Positions 10,411 to 21,114 are shown, numbered from the stretch's first letter. The stretch is DNA of 40,909 nt from Zygnema cylindricum (GCA_037447655.1 JBBHKE010002009.1:1-40909); one strand, 5' to 3'. The notes: generated from the letters alone by a model not told the origin. Numbers and translations are program-made.

Positions 10411-10420
10411 TATATATAGG
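10411..10420 (+). promoter_or_regulatory. LTR-A TATA box
   Basis: TATATATAGG lies in the context GTGTATATATAGGAATGAG and is shared with 22292-22299 in the solo LTR. It is the likely core promoter of the LTR. Confidence 0.6.
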
Positions 10421-10939
10421 AATGAGCTTTGTTAAGAATTATCATGAATGCTGGTTAGAAAAGTAGGGACCAAAGATGAAGTAATTTTGGGTTGTCGATT
10501 AGGTCATGCATTTAAGTGATACATTTTATTACCTGATTATATATTTGGTTATGTGGGATGACATTCATTAATTATTATTTATATATGTTATTTTATGTTT
10601 GTTTGTCATGCATTGTGCATGTATTTGTTTTGTTGTTTAATGCATCTGTGTATGCATTTGTCCTAGGGTGGTCCTAGGCTTTCCGCAGATTTGCAAACCT
10701 ATTGTGTGTTTGGTCTATGTGAAATGGTCACAGATTTGTAGACCTATGGTGGTCTGATCTGTATTTTTGGGAGACCTATGGTGTGTCTAATGAGGTTTTT
10801 TTGGGAATGCATCTTGGAATGCATTCACTTATTTGGAGGGTATTCATTTCAAAGGATTGATCATTGGGTTAGATTTGCTTAGCTTTACGGTGTATAGTTT
10901 GGGTCGCTTATGTGGTCTCTTGTAGACCAAAGAACAATA

Positions 10940-10980
10940 ACTGTTGGGTAGGATTCTTGGTAAGTTTCTATGGGTGAATT
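10940..10980 (+). other. Remnant leader of copia element B
   Basis: The sequence GGATTCTTGGTAAGTTTCTA with its flanks closely matches the leader of element C at about 16217-16257. Element B is cut here against LTR-A, so its own 5' LTR and most of its leader are missing. Confidence 0.65.
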
Positions 10981-11850
10981 ATGTTTACTTCTACTACTAT
11001 TGCTGCTGCTCCACCTGCTCCAGTGATCGTAGAACAACAGGTTATGGGCCTATCATCAAGAATTCCTATCTTCTCGGGGGAAAAATACGCTTATTGGGCG
11101 GATATGGTGGAGACACAATTCGAAAATGTTAACATTTTGGATATTTTGGATGGTTCACTAGCGGAAACGGATTCTTCTTGGTCAAAGAAAATTTTGCAAG
11201 CTCGATTGCTTTTGAAATTTTGTATCCTAGAAGAATTGGCTATGTTACGAATAAAAATGAAAAAGGCGATCGATATTTGGAAATCTCTCAAAGATGATTT
11301 TGAAAAGGCTAATGTTCAGGAAGAACTATTTTTGGCTGGACGAATTTGGGACTACAAATACACAAGTGGCACAATGGCACAATATTGTAAGAAATTTTGA
11401 ATACTAATAGATTCTCATGCTTGTGTAGGTGGATCTTTTCCTCAGTTTCAGCATGTTGCTTTGCTAATGAGAGGTCTTTCTACTATTATCAAAGCAACGT
11501 CTGATAAGCTAAAACAGAAAGATAAAGCTAGTTGGACACTATAGTTAGCTATTAATTTGATATTAGAAGATGAAGCAGTTTCTAAAATTCTTAATGGGGA
11601 AAAACAAGTAGAAGCATTTAGCACAGAATTTTACAAAAAAACTCAGTTTAATTAGGAGAGAAATCAGTTTAATCAGAATCAAAATCAGTTTAGACAATTT
11701 AATTAAAGAGGAAATAAACAATCTTTCAATGCTTGTTTTTATTGTAATGAAAAAGGTCATGGATATCAATTCTATCTTAAGCTTAAGAAAGCTAATGAAA
11801 CAGGTCTATATAGTCTTGGATGGCAACGGAGCCTATTTCATCAAGGATTC
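10981..11850 (+). pseudogene. Copia element B gag, interrupted by stops
   Basis: The start MFTSTTIAAAPPAPVIVEQQ is matched by element C at 16258, which supports this ATG. The first 139 codons include the pattern of copia Gag (UBN2-type): FSGEKYAYWADMVETQF, then an Ile/Lys-rich helix and KANVQEELFLAGRIWDYK. An in-frame TGA follows at 11398. The same frame then continues (HVALLMRGLSTIIKATSDK) with further stops near 11542 and 11653. A zinc knuckle lies at 11734-11772, CFYCNEKGHGYQF, with the last Cys replaced by Phe. Gag would have formed the particle shell. The several stops mean it is not functional as it stands. Confidence 0.85.
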
Positions 11851-13330
11851 ATGGGATCTTCACAACGAGGAAATGCACTCTTCTCCGCATCTTCATCTCA
11901 TCACGATGAGTCTCTTTCACTCTCTGACAAGGAGGATGATGATCTATTTGCAATGGCGGCAGCAACGGAGGGCGCTAAAGACAGTGGATGGATAATGGTC
12001 ACGGGAGCGTCGGCCCACATGTGCTGGAACAAGGCAGTTTTCAAAAAATCTGAAACCAACACCGGAGAAAAATATCTACTATGCATGTGGAATGAGTGCG
12101 CAAACGCAGGCTGTAGGTGATGTCTCCTTACTAGTTTATGTAGAAAGCAAGGCGGTTGAGAGAACTCTTCATAATGTTCTCTATGTACCCGATTTTAAGA
12201 AAAAAATGTTTTCAACTTCTTTCGTAAAAAGTAAAGGGTTTGAGGTCAATCTGAAACATGGCAGGCAGGTTGTTATCAAAAATGGAAAAATTGCAGTTAC
12301 GGGAACTAGAGATGCTAGCAAAATGTATCTAACGAATATACCCGATAATAAAAAAAATTGATGTTTTGTATTTTGATGCATTATCCTCAGATGAGCTGTG
12401 GCATAAAAGATTAGGCAATGTGAACTATGACAGTATAAAAAAGATGGTAAATGCTGGTAAAATAGAAGGAGTCACTCTGTCAAATTAGTCACCAAATACA
12501 TGTGATGGCTGTGCATTAGGAAAAATACAGAGATTACCGTTTCCTCAAGAGTTTGAATATAAATCTACTAAACTTTTGCAACTCATTCATTCTAATGTTT
12601 TCGGCCCTGCAAAGGTACCATCTGCCGGGGAGATAAAATATATGGTTACGTTTACACATGATGTTTTGAAGTTTACTAAAGTTTACTTCATGATGGATAA
12701 GAGTGAGGTCTTCACTCATTTTCAACACTACAAAGCGTGGGCGAAGAAACTACACTGTTTGCCAATTCTGGAGCTCAGATCAGACAATGGCGGGGAATAT
12801 ACGTCAAAAGAATTTAAACACTTCTTACTCAACGAAGGCATAAGTCACAAACTGATTGTCTCATACTCTCCGGAACAGAATGGGGTCTCACAAAAGACTA
12901 AATAGAACTATCACAGAAAGCTTTAGGTCCATGCTTGCGGATAAGGACATGGATCCAAAAATCTGGGCTGAAGCATTAAATTGTGCAGTTTATATCAAAA
13001 ATAGGATAAGTTCAAGTTCAGTAGAAACCACTGTTTACGAGATGTGGACGGGTAGAAAACCGGATGTCAGTCATTTCAAAGTATATGGAAGTAAATGCTT
13101 TATTTTGGATACGTCCAATGATAGATGGAAAATGGAACCTAAGGGACTACCAGGCATTTTGTTAGGATATGATTATCACTCTAAAGGTTATAGAGTCTTT
13201 ATTTTTAAGAGGTAGAAAATTATTGTAGCAAGGAACATCGTTATCAAAGATGAACTAGACTCGATAGACTTATTTAAAATGACAGAGCAGCAGAAGTAGC
13301 AAAAAATTATAGAATATGTCATTTTAGATA
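11851..13330 (+). pseudogene. Copia element B protease and integrase (inactive)
   Basis: The protease motif reads GWIMVTGASAHM; the catalytic Asp of D-S/T-G-A is Val (GTC at 11998-12000). The integrase zinc-binding region reads LWHKRLGNVNYDS...CDGCALGK; the second His of HHCC is Asn (12417-12419), and a TAG lies near 12487. In the integrase core the first Asp is Asn (12595-12597, in LIHSNVFGP), the second Asp is kept in RSDNGGEY (12783-12785), and the Glu position is Gln (12891-12893). A one-base shift follows, after which NRTITESFRSML and the GYDYHSKGYRVF region of the integrase C-terminal side are readable to 13212. Several independent defects therefore affect the domain. The family call (Ty1/copia, GAG-pre-integrase plus rve) is secure. 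Confidence 0.9.
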
Positions 13331-13599
13331 GCATCCATAATATTGTCTAACAGATGCAAAATTCACCGGTGGTAACACAGGAGTCGGAACATAATCGGGT
13401 TCCTCAACAAGTTCATTTCAAAACAAACCAACAGCAGTCACTGCCTATGGATCGCAACCAGCGCAACAAGCGCAATTCACAGGATCCGACAATTTCAGCC
13501 TCAGAATTTTCGGGGGGAAGAAGATCCAGTAGCCGCTTTCAAGCAAGTTTTAACTTCGCCTACTCGACAACCTTAGGGGAGCCTCTGACCATCCGGGAA

Positions 13600-13641
13600 G
13601 CCTTCTCATCACCGAAGCGGGCCTTCTCATCACCGGAGCGG
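13600..13641. repeat. 21-bp tandem duplication in the copia linker
   Basis: GCCTTCTCATCACCGAAGCG plus one base at 13600-13620 is repeated at 13621-13641 with one change. Being 21 bp, it preserves the frame. Confidence 0.9.
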
Positions 13642-14516
13642 AATCACTAGATCGAGGCGGCAAACGATGAAATGAAGTCGATCATGGAGGCTCAGACATG
13701 GGAGATTGTGGACCTTCCTCTTGCAGAAAATGGGTATTAAAGGTGAAGTTAAATCCGGATAATACCATTGAACGATAGAAGGCTAGACTTATAGCTAAGG
13801 GGTATAATCAAAAGGAAACAATTGATTTTGAAGAAACATTTTCTCCTGTTGTAAGATTTTTAACAGGTAGGATTTTAGTATCTCTAGCTGCTATAAAAGA
13901 TATGGAAAAACAGCAGATGGATGTAAAGACGACATTTTTACATGGAGAACTAGAGGAGACCATTTACATGCAGCAGCGTGAAATGTACGCAGGACCAGGA
14001 AAATAACACTTAATATGTAAACTGCTAAAATCTATGTACTGCCTAAAACAGGCCTCGAGGCAATAGAATCTTAAATTGATGAATTCTTAATTGGCCTGGG
14101 ATTTAAAATGATAAGTTCTGATCACTCTGTCTATGTGTTAAAGGGTGAGGATGGAGTAGTGTATATAACAATATATGTAGATGATTTACTATTAGTTAGC
14201 AAATCAATGGCTAAAATTAACAAAATTAAAAATGCTTTAAACTCAAGGTTCAACATAAAAGACCTCAGTGAGGCATAATATATTTTGGTTATCTATATAT
14301 ATAGAGGGACAGGGAAAAAAAATTAGTAAAATTGACTCAAAAAGAGGCTATTGTAATCATGTTAGATGAATATGGAATGCGAGGGGTAAAAGAATGTGTA
14401 ACACCAATGGAGTTTCGACATAAGTTTGAGGGGGAAGAAACAAAACCTGGTGTTATTGTCATTCAAATTTTTGAGTCAGGGGAGGATGATCCTATAACAC
14501 TAATACCTTACAAACA

Positions 14517-14604
14517 GATAGTGGGAAGTTTTAATATATTTCATAAACTGTACCCGTCCTGATAGTGGGAAGTTTTAATATATTTCATAAACTGTACCCG
14601 TCCG
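14517..14604. repeat. 44-bp tandem duplication, almost identical copies
   Basis: The units 14517-14560 and 14561-14604 begin GATAGTGGGAAGTTTTAATA and differ at the last base only. The duplication shifts the copia frame between RT and RNase H. The near identity indicates a recent event. Confidence 0.95.
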
Positions 14605-15207
14605 AATATTGCTCTAGCAATTTCAGTACTGAGCAAAAGTCTAGAGAATCCAAGGAAATCTGACCGTGATGCACCAAGAAGAGTTTTAAGACACCTCATA
14701 GGAACCAAAGACCTCAAACTCACACTAGGTGGAGGAGAAGTGAAGCTGCAAACATGGAGTGATGCAAGCTATGGCGACATGCCAAGCCGAAAATCCACCA
14801 CGGGGATTCGTTTAACAGATTGGCAACGGGGCTTGTTGTTGGAGCGGTTAACTTCAAAAGGTCACGACATAATCGAAAAAGAGTCAAAGTATAGGGCAGC
14901 GAGCTCAACCCTCAAAGAACTCTTATGGGTGATATCCATGTTGCAAGAATTAGGATACATGCAGGTTGGTCCAAAGGTGATCTAGTGTGATAACCACGCT
15001 GTCATTACCATTGCTTCTAACCAGAGTCACCACTCCAAAAGCAAGCACATGGATGTAAGATTACACTTTGTAAGAGAAAAGGTGTTCTCTATAGTGATTA
15101 AATTACGCTATTTGCCAGATGCAAAAATGATTGCTGATATGCTCACTAAAGCTCTTCCTGCTCCTAAGTTGAAGTATTGCAGGGACGCAGTGGGATTAAC
15201 TAAATAG

Positions 15208-16215
15208 CTAAATTGTTGCATTGCTATACTGCCATGTTGTGATAGTCCAACATTGAGATGTAGTGGGACTGGGTAACCTGCTAAATTGCTACGTTGCTAT
15301 GTTGCGATGCTGCGCTAGTTCGTCATCGCAGCTGCGCCGGCATACTGAGTCTAAAGCTTTAGGGAAGTGTTGTATGTAGAAAGCTTTCAGTCTCACCAAA
15401 TTAGTAGGACGGTGGAAATATAGATCTATAGGGACACGCGTCGTCGTTTGAAACAGAGTGCGGGTTTTGGATTGGTATCGACACCAGCTTGTACGTGTCA
15501 CACATAGAATGGAACAACGCAGTTGCAACGCAGACGGGACAAGCGCAGCTGCGGAAATCTTTGATACGATCTGTACGGACAACACAGCTGCGCACAATAA
15601 GACAAAACGCAGCTGCGGCTAATTTGGTATAGGACAACGCAGTTGCGACGAAGCTACGGATATTTGTATACTATTAAGAATTGAACAGCGCAGCTACGAT
15701 TAATATGAATCAAGCCAACGGACGAGATTTATAAGAAGGATAAACAAGTGACTTGCTAACAGGTGCTCTGCAACAGCCGGATGGACGTATCTAGACAAGT
15801 GTCACTAAGCCAGCGACAAATATTTGAACAAATCACCTGTATAGGATTCTCAGTAATATTGATTGTATGGTGATAGATTAGTTTTAGCGTGATTAAGAGC
15901 ACTTAACCTTAGTGGAAGTTTAGTTCTTTGGATGTATCTCTTAAGGACACTTGTATCGTCGGTATAGAACTTTGAAGTAGGACAACTAAGTGTAGAGTAT
16001 AAAACTTAGGACGTAGACCATTTTATGTATCCAGACTTCCAGACTGTGTAATCTGCAAATTGTTTTTGGGAAACTTCTGAGTAGCATATCTTGGTGTATC
16101 TTTGATCAATTATGCTCAAACTTTGGGAGTTGTCACCATTTATGATAAACTATACTATGGTATAGTTTGAAGCAGTTTATACATTTGTGTCAACTTTATT
16201 GAGCTGTAGAAAGCA
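15208..16215 (+). mobile_element. Probable copia LTR between elements B and C
   Basis: This stretch follows the RNase H stop of B and precedes the leader of C, so it is the natural place for a shared LTR of a tandem B-LTR-C arrangement. A purine-rich TAGTGGGACTGGG at 15261-15273 resembles a degraded polypurine tract. A related sequence begins with TGTTGG at 17504. Exact LTR ends cannot be fixed, because the sequence after B contains a degenerate repeat of about 72 bp (15208 and 15281). It contains no coding sequence and an array of short palindromes. Confidence 0.5.
15327..15698. repeat. Array of CGCAGCTGCG-like palindromes
   Basis: Near-copies occur at 15327, 15518, 15544, 15583, 15608, 15638 and 15689. 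Most of those from 15518 on fall in the longer context RGACAACGCAGCTGCG. CGCAGCTGCG is a perfect 10-bp palindrome containing an E-box (CAGCTG); some copies have CAGTTG or CAGCTA. Spacing is irregular (25-51 bp after 15518). Confidence 0.8.
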
Positions 16216-16360
16216 GCTGTCAGGTAAGATTGTTGGTAAGCTTCTGTGGGTGAATTGTGTCTACTTCTACTACTACTGATGCTGCTCCACCTAGAGATGC
16301 TGCTCCACCTGCTCCAGTGGTCGTAGAACAACATTCTAGAGCTCCAAATGATTGAGCAAA
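16216..16360 (+). mobile_element. Leader and gag start of copia element C
   Basis: The leader GATTGTTGGTAAGCTTCTGT and the start of gag match element B at 10950-11040. The ATG is GTG here (about 16258), so translation could not begin as in B. A short GATGCTGCTCCACCT duplication is present at about 16278-16310. Confidence 0.75.
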
Positions 16361-17272
16361 AGCTAGTGAGTTACACTTACAAAGGAGGAAAGATGTTAGA
16401 TTATTGTAATGATATTTCTTGTTTGTATACGTAGATGGAAAGTGTCGGGTGGACAGGTAGAATAAAGATGAAAGTTAACACTCTCATCATGAATTTACTA
16501 GACGAGTATGAGAACATAGTGTACCGAGTACAAGAAATGACCGATATTTCATAGAAGTGAAATACAGTGGTCCGGATGATACTTGTGTAGGAAAACACCA
16601 TGAAGATTAGGAGAGGAGGTAAGAGCATTCAAGCTCTAGCTGCAAGAGGGGACCGATGGGGGAAGGATCCGAAGAAGCCATACAAAGAGGAAAGAGATCA
16701 TTCTAGAGGACCGAGGCCTCCAAAGGGGCTTTGTCATTTCTGAAAAAAGCTAGGAAACTTTATCGCGGACTGTGTCAACCTGTCCGAGCTGAGGCTCCAA
16801 GAGAACCGTGGAGGGGGTTTTTCAAGAGAGAAGAAAAAGGCACTTGTGGTCACAAAAGTGACAAGAGAAATTGAGGACGAGTCCTCTGAGGAGATGGTGA
16901 GCTTCTCTTTAACAAGAGTTTAGAGGAGAAGGAGGTCGCTCGGAGACAGAAGTGTGCCCTTGGAGCAATTTGGGAAGCACCACAGGAAGAATGGATCATC
17001 GATTCAAGTGCATCCATGCATATGTGTCGTGATAAGCAACTCTTCACTAAGCTAAGAAAGATCCCTATGGTAGAGATAGAGTTTTGGGATTTGAGAGTGG
17101 TTACTACAGATCTAGTGGGGTCAGTAGATATGAAAGTCTTAGTGGAGGGTAAGACTTCTAAACTCACATTCTCAGATGTTCTCTACATTCCTCAACTGAG
17201 TAAAAATCTTGTCTCTACATCTGTGTTAGATGACAAAGAGTTTTATACCTTCACTAGAAAGGGGGTCTTTAC
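16361..17272 (+). pseudogene. Copia element C gag and protease, truncated
   Basis: Readable pieces in order: a gag region with several stops, a zinc-knuckle remnant (CHF then LGNFIADC, with a stop in place of the second Cys) near 16733-16775, and a basic/acidic spacer. Then comes the protease motif EEWIIDSSASMHMC near 16990-17030, where the Gly of DSGAS is Ser (17007-17009). Next is the GAG-pre-integrase region FSDVLYIPQLSKNLVS up to 17272. The sequence then enters LTR-A-type sequence, so integrase, RT and RNase H are missing. It is a different subfamily from B: the protein sequence differs throughout although the leader is shared. Confidence 0.8.
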
Positions 17273-17440
17273 TGTTGTTTTTGAAAATGAGTTTCATGCG
17301 TACGCAACGTATCGTGCGTACATGATGTTTCGTGAGTAAATTTCTCGGTTTAGATTTGTGGAGGTTCGAATGGATTTGCAAATTGGGGGAGTAATTATAC
17401 AAATTGTTTGGATGTACGGAACTAATAGAGTGACCGTTGA
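17273..17440 (+). mobile_element. 5' part of an LTR-A copy inserted in element C
   Basis: It starts TGTTGTTTTTGAAAATGAG and follows LTR-A through GTGGAGGTTCGAATGGATTTG and AATTGGGGGAGTAA to about 17440, with notable divergence. The junction falls inside the copia reading frame of C. Confidence 0.7.
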
Positions 17441-17503
17441 ACAAAAGGGAAGAAGGGAGGAATGTGGACACAGTGGCTAAGAGAGTCTAAAGGTTTGGGG
17501 GAG
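17441..17503 (+). mobile_element. 3' interior fragment ending in a polypurine tract
   Basis: AAAGGTTTGGGGGAG (17489-17503) directly precedes TGTTGG at 17504, the arrangement of a polypurine tract before a 3' LTR. The fragment interrupts the LTR-A copy that begins at 17273. Confidence 0.55.
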
Positions 17504-17775
17504 TGTTGGTTTTTGGAAACCTTTAGTCCTCTCTATATCATATTACTATGCTGCTATACTACGCTGGTCACCCTGCAGCCATAGCAGCATGTATAGAAAA
17601 GATATTGTGTAGCCATGTTGCGCTGGTCACATCGCAGTCATAGCAGCTTGCGTACTAAGTACTAAGACTATAGGAACGTACGAAATTGGACTTCAAGTGA
17701 CGCGAAGAAACATAGACGAAAGTGCGGAATGTATTGAAGAAATGTACGGCGGATCGCGAAGGCATCCGATGATTA
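17504..17775 (+). mobile_element. Start of another LTR, cut by the assembly gap
   Basis: Begins TGTTGGTTTTTGGAAACC. It contains a 10-bp inverted repeat (ATGCTGCTAT at 17548-17557 and ATAGCAGCAT at 17581-17590) and a 59-bp-spaced repeat of CGCTGGTCAC (17562 and 17621). Near 17745 it has TACGGCGGATCGCGAA, as in LTR-A, though the hairpin partner is altered (GGCATCC). It is cut off by the N run. Confidence 0.55.
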
Positions 17776-17785
17776 NNNNNNNNNN
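17776..17785. other. Assembly gap (10 N)
   Basis: Ten N characters. The true distance and the rest of the interrupted LTR are unknown, so adjacency across this point should not be trusted. Confidence 0.99.
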
Positions 17786-20700
17786 AACTCTGTGGAAAGT
17801 TGCAACTCTTTTCATCTATAACCATTTAAATCCTTGAGTAGGTGCTTTACTCTACGGACTTTGTCGGAATTTTTACTTGCGTGAGTTTACAAAAACCAGA
17901 AGAAAGAAAAGAGGATAACAACGAAATCGTTGCTCGACACTAACCCGGCTTTTGAACCCGACCCAGTAGGGTGTCTCCGGAGGTTATTTAAATAGCAAAA
18001 CATGCTGGAATGAGACCTAGTCTTTAAGGCACTACACCTATTCGAATCCATGCGATGTGATGAAAATTTCGAAGAACATTTCTACTTGTGCAAAAAGTGA
18101 AACACAGATGTTTAGAAGTATTTATCAAATCGCCTATATTTAAACAAGAATTAAAAGTAGTGTAGCGTACCTAAGCTTATCCACATCACGGAATTTCTGA
18201 TCCAGAGTAAGGTCGTACAAAACGATAAATTTATTGGAGGCCTCTGTGGGATGACCCAGCCCAAGTTTTCGGCCCAATCACAGCTCGTTGCTAAAGCAAC
18301 AATAGGAGAAAAGAAAGAAGACCAAAAACATTTGAGTGCGTTCATTTTTAAGGCTGTTTCAGGCATCTCATTTCGTGGATGAGTTCCTAAATTTACCAAT
18401 ATCTACTTTTCTCAACGTTGAAAGGTGTCTCAAAATGGATTTTCAAAATATTCACCGCTAATATTTATGAACCTTGTTTTTAATATTATTTCCCGTTAAT
18501 TACCCTCACAAAATAAGTTACGCCATTGACATCCTAAATCTACCTCAATCATTAGGCTCTCACGATTCTTCTTATGTGGTTATCGTACTTTACAGAACGG
18601 CCTTACTTTGGTCCGAAAAATGCCTTGGTTGAGGCTAAGGCTTCGGCTCGTTAAGGCACTTGTCACTTGCAAGTCGGACCGTAAAGCAAAATGAGGTGAG
18701 CCGCAAAAAGTGACCCAAGAAAGCTGATTTATTGCGGTAGCCGCGGGAAATCCTGAAGGCCGATTACAACCTACTTAAAAAATAACAATTGAAGATATAT
18801 GAAAATCGCCCTTCGAAATATTTAAGAAACGAACTTTTAAGAAATGATTTCAGAGTCAAAAACTGTAAATGATTCATCCATTAATGCGATAAAACACCGA
18901 GACACGTAAAACAACCCTTAAAAAAATATTGTTTTATGTTTTGATTCTTCCCGCATACTTGGACCGGTTCACCCTATGGCCTCTACTCTCGATTCGTCGT
19001 GCTTACGACCCGAATTCGGTATCGCGATGTCAATGATATGGGCTCAACTTCACCAATTTGTATATTAGGTGCATGTTTTACATTCTCTACGTTCCACACA
19101 TTTGAAATGCCTCAATCTAAGAAAATATTGGTTTGTTAGTGGCAATTATTGCAATATCAATACCTATCGACAAAGTTAATCATTATCAACTTACGAACTT
19201 ATCGAAGTACGATAATCAAAATTGGTACATGCCGATTACAATTTCGATGTCAATACAACACTGGTATTCTGTAATTTGATGTAATTTAAGTCCGTTCATC
19301 AAATTTTTCGGTGAATGTAGTTTCTTTTGTCTTAGTTAGAGTACTCCTGTCTTTTGTGTAGCAACACGCTTTTAAGTGTAGCCTACATTTTTCTTCACAC
19401 AAGGAGAGGACAAGTTGTCACATACTATTTCATTTGTTTCTTTCGTTCATTTTGCATATTCAATTAGTCTGTTTACAATTATGTACATGTGTCTTACTAA
19501 TCGTGGATTCCTTAATTTCTTTATTCTTGATTCCGGGTCATCATATTCTTTTGATCCCATTTTTGTCACCCTCACCAGTTTTACCTTTACTTTTTGTGTC
19601 ATTGCCTTTCTTGTGGAAGTAGTGTAATTAGACCACACTTAATCTAGTGATATAATTGCTAATACTCAGGTGCTCACTTGTACAGTGCATTTCACCGATC
19701 TAATAAGAATTCTCGATTTCGATCTTTGACAAATTTGTATTCCTATTTTAGGTTTTGTCGATTATTCTGAGTTCATTCTATCATTGCATTAGAGATCCCT
19801 CTGCTAAACATGGGCAATTGACGTTTGTTTCCAAATACACGTTAACATTCTAGTTGGACCCATCCGCTTTCAAACCTTATAGAGACCTGCCTTGTTCCTC
19901 GGAACAGCAAAAGAGCTTGTTTTTTTTCCAAGTTATCCCCATATTTCATTTCTAAGTGGATCATCAAAAAGTTGAAATGGCGATCACGATGCCAGAGAAA
20001 TCAACAGAGGAAATATTGGAAGGAGAAACGGAGGGATTAAAAAAGGGAGTAGTGACAGCCACAAAGGCGCGGCCAGGAGGAGTTAGGGGTGAAAATGGCG
20101 GGGAATCGGGGGGGGGGGGTAGGTATCGTACCATTGAATTATATCCAGGAATTTTATTTTTTTTGTAGTACATGACAAAAAAATATGATCATGAACCTAA
20201 ATCTATGTAAGAAAAGAAATATTCATTATATGTTTGAAAATGGGTCAAATATGCTCCACATTTGGTGCAGTAGCTAGGATATGTAGGCTTGAGTTTAGTT
20301 TGGTAAACAAGCAGAATAAAAAAATTCTGCTTTTGGGCAATAAATTGCAAAATTTCAAAAAAATTAAGCTTATTTGTGTTGTACCAATAGAAAGGATATT
20401 CAAAATCCTAGCTATAGATTTACCCTACACTTACTATTCTGGTCATTTGCGTTCGCAGCAGATGAAAAACGTTTCCGGTCACATTATGGAGGAATATATT
20501 ATGGCAGCCCGTAAGGAAGAAAAAAGGATGTACGGATATTGTACAATATGATAGAGTTACTACAGAATCAGAGTGCGGAGCAACAACATAAATCACGAGC
20601 GCAAGTTCATAAAACAAAAGATTCACTCACATCACATTCACCATAACACATTGATTAGGTAAATATCAATATATTTGCCGAAGGCTGTTCATTCACAAAA

Positions 20701-21114
20701 TTTTCTCTATTCTTCCTCAATGGCCACCAAGACCTACTCCAACTTCCATGCTCTACTGACACTTTTGCGTTGGACGCCAAAAGCGAAGTCACATTCGCTT
20801 GACGACACAAATCGGCGAAACAAACATATGCGCTGGTCGAATGAACCAATCACCGTGCTCACCCATGCGACAGAACGCAAGTTGCGATTTCGAACTTAGA
20901 AATCAAATGAAATGCAGTTGGATTGTAATGTGAGGTACCGCGTGTAGCGAATTCGACGTAATTTTGATGGCATAGCCTTGCCTGGCAAAAATGACTAGAA
21001 ATTCGGAGGCTTCATTAAACTTTGCATTCGATACTTTCGGAGCTGTCGTAGGGTTCGTACTAAACCGAACGGAAACATAAATCTCATCGGTCAAATTATT
21101 GTAAACACTAAGCA
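17786..21114. other. No recognisable gene
   Basis: Only short frames are present, none with a motif I recognise. Points of note: an 82-codon minus-strand frame at 18151-18399 of unknown nature, a purine-rich stretch at 19975-20115 ending in a run of about 13 G near 20108-20120, and a 60-codon plus-strand frame starting MATKTYSNFH near 20718 without family resemblance. Composition is neutral to AT-rich. Old repeats are likely. Confidence 0.4.

Larger units (their letters stand above)
9406..10939 (+). mobile_element. Full-length LTR-A (3' LTR of the non-autonomous element)
   Basis: It starts TGTTGTTTTTGAAGATTTAG and ends ACCAAAGAACAATA, where the final CA has become TA. It is collinear with the solo LTR at 21120-22728. 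Landmarks in order: the hairpin at 9621-9637, a Cys-free GC-rich segment with many CG steps, paired GTGTACGCTTACGATT motifs at 10258-10273 and 10287-10302, and a TATA box at 10411-10420. It directly adjoins copia element B, whose own 5' LTR is missing. Confidence 0.85.
13351..15207 (+). pseudogene. Copia element B reverse transcriptase and RNase H
   Basis: After a linker with a 21-bp tandem repeat (13600-13641), the RT region begins near 13650 (MKSIMEAQTWEIVDLP). [18 protein letters not shown] at about 13918-13970 carries the first catalytic Asp, and YVDDLLLV (14174-14185 for YVDD) is intact. Stops and shifts occur near 13790, 14004 and 14276. A 44-bp tandem duplication at 14517-14604 breaks the frame before RNase H. 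RNase H motifs are readable: WSDASYGD, ESKYRAASSTLKELLW, a stop, then CDNHAVITIASN, KHMDVRLHFVRE and LPDAKMIADMLTKAL, ending at TAG 15205-15207. The order PR-IN-RT-RH identifies Ty1/copia rather than Ty3. Confidence 0.9.

Noticed and set aside
9406-10939. Treating this LTR as the 5' LTR of copia element B
   Set aside because: A polypurine tract lies just upstream, B's leader matches C instead, and the region after B shows no LTR-A, so the adjacency is more likely a junction between elements.
18151-18399. 82-codon minus-strand frame
   Set aside because: No family resemblance, no neighbours that support it, and length within chance expectation.
19956-20168. Gly/Glu-rich 70-codon frame ending in a G run
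   Set aside because: Purine-rich composition gives open frames on both strands; no motif.
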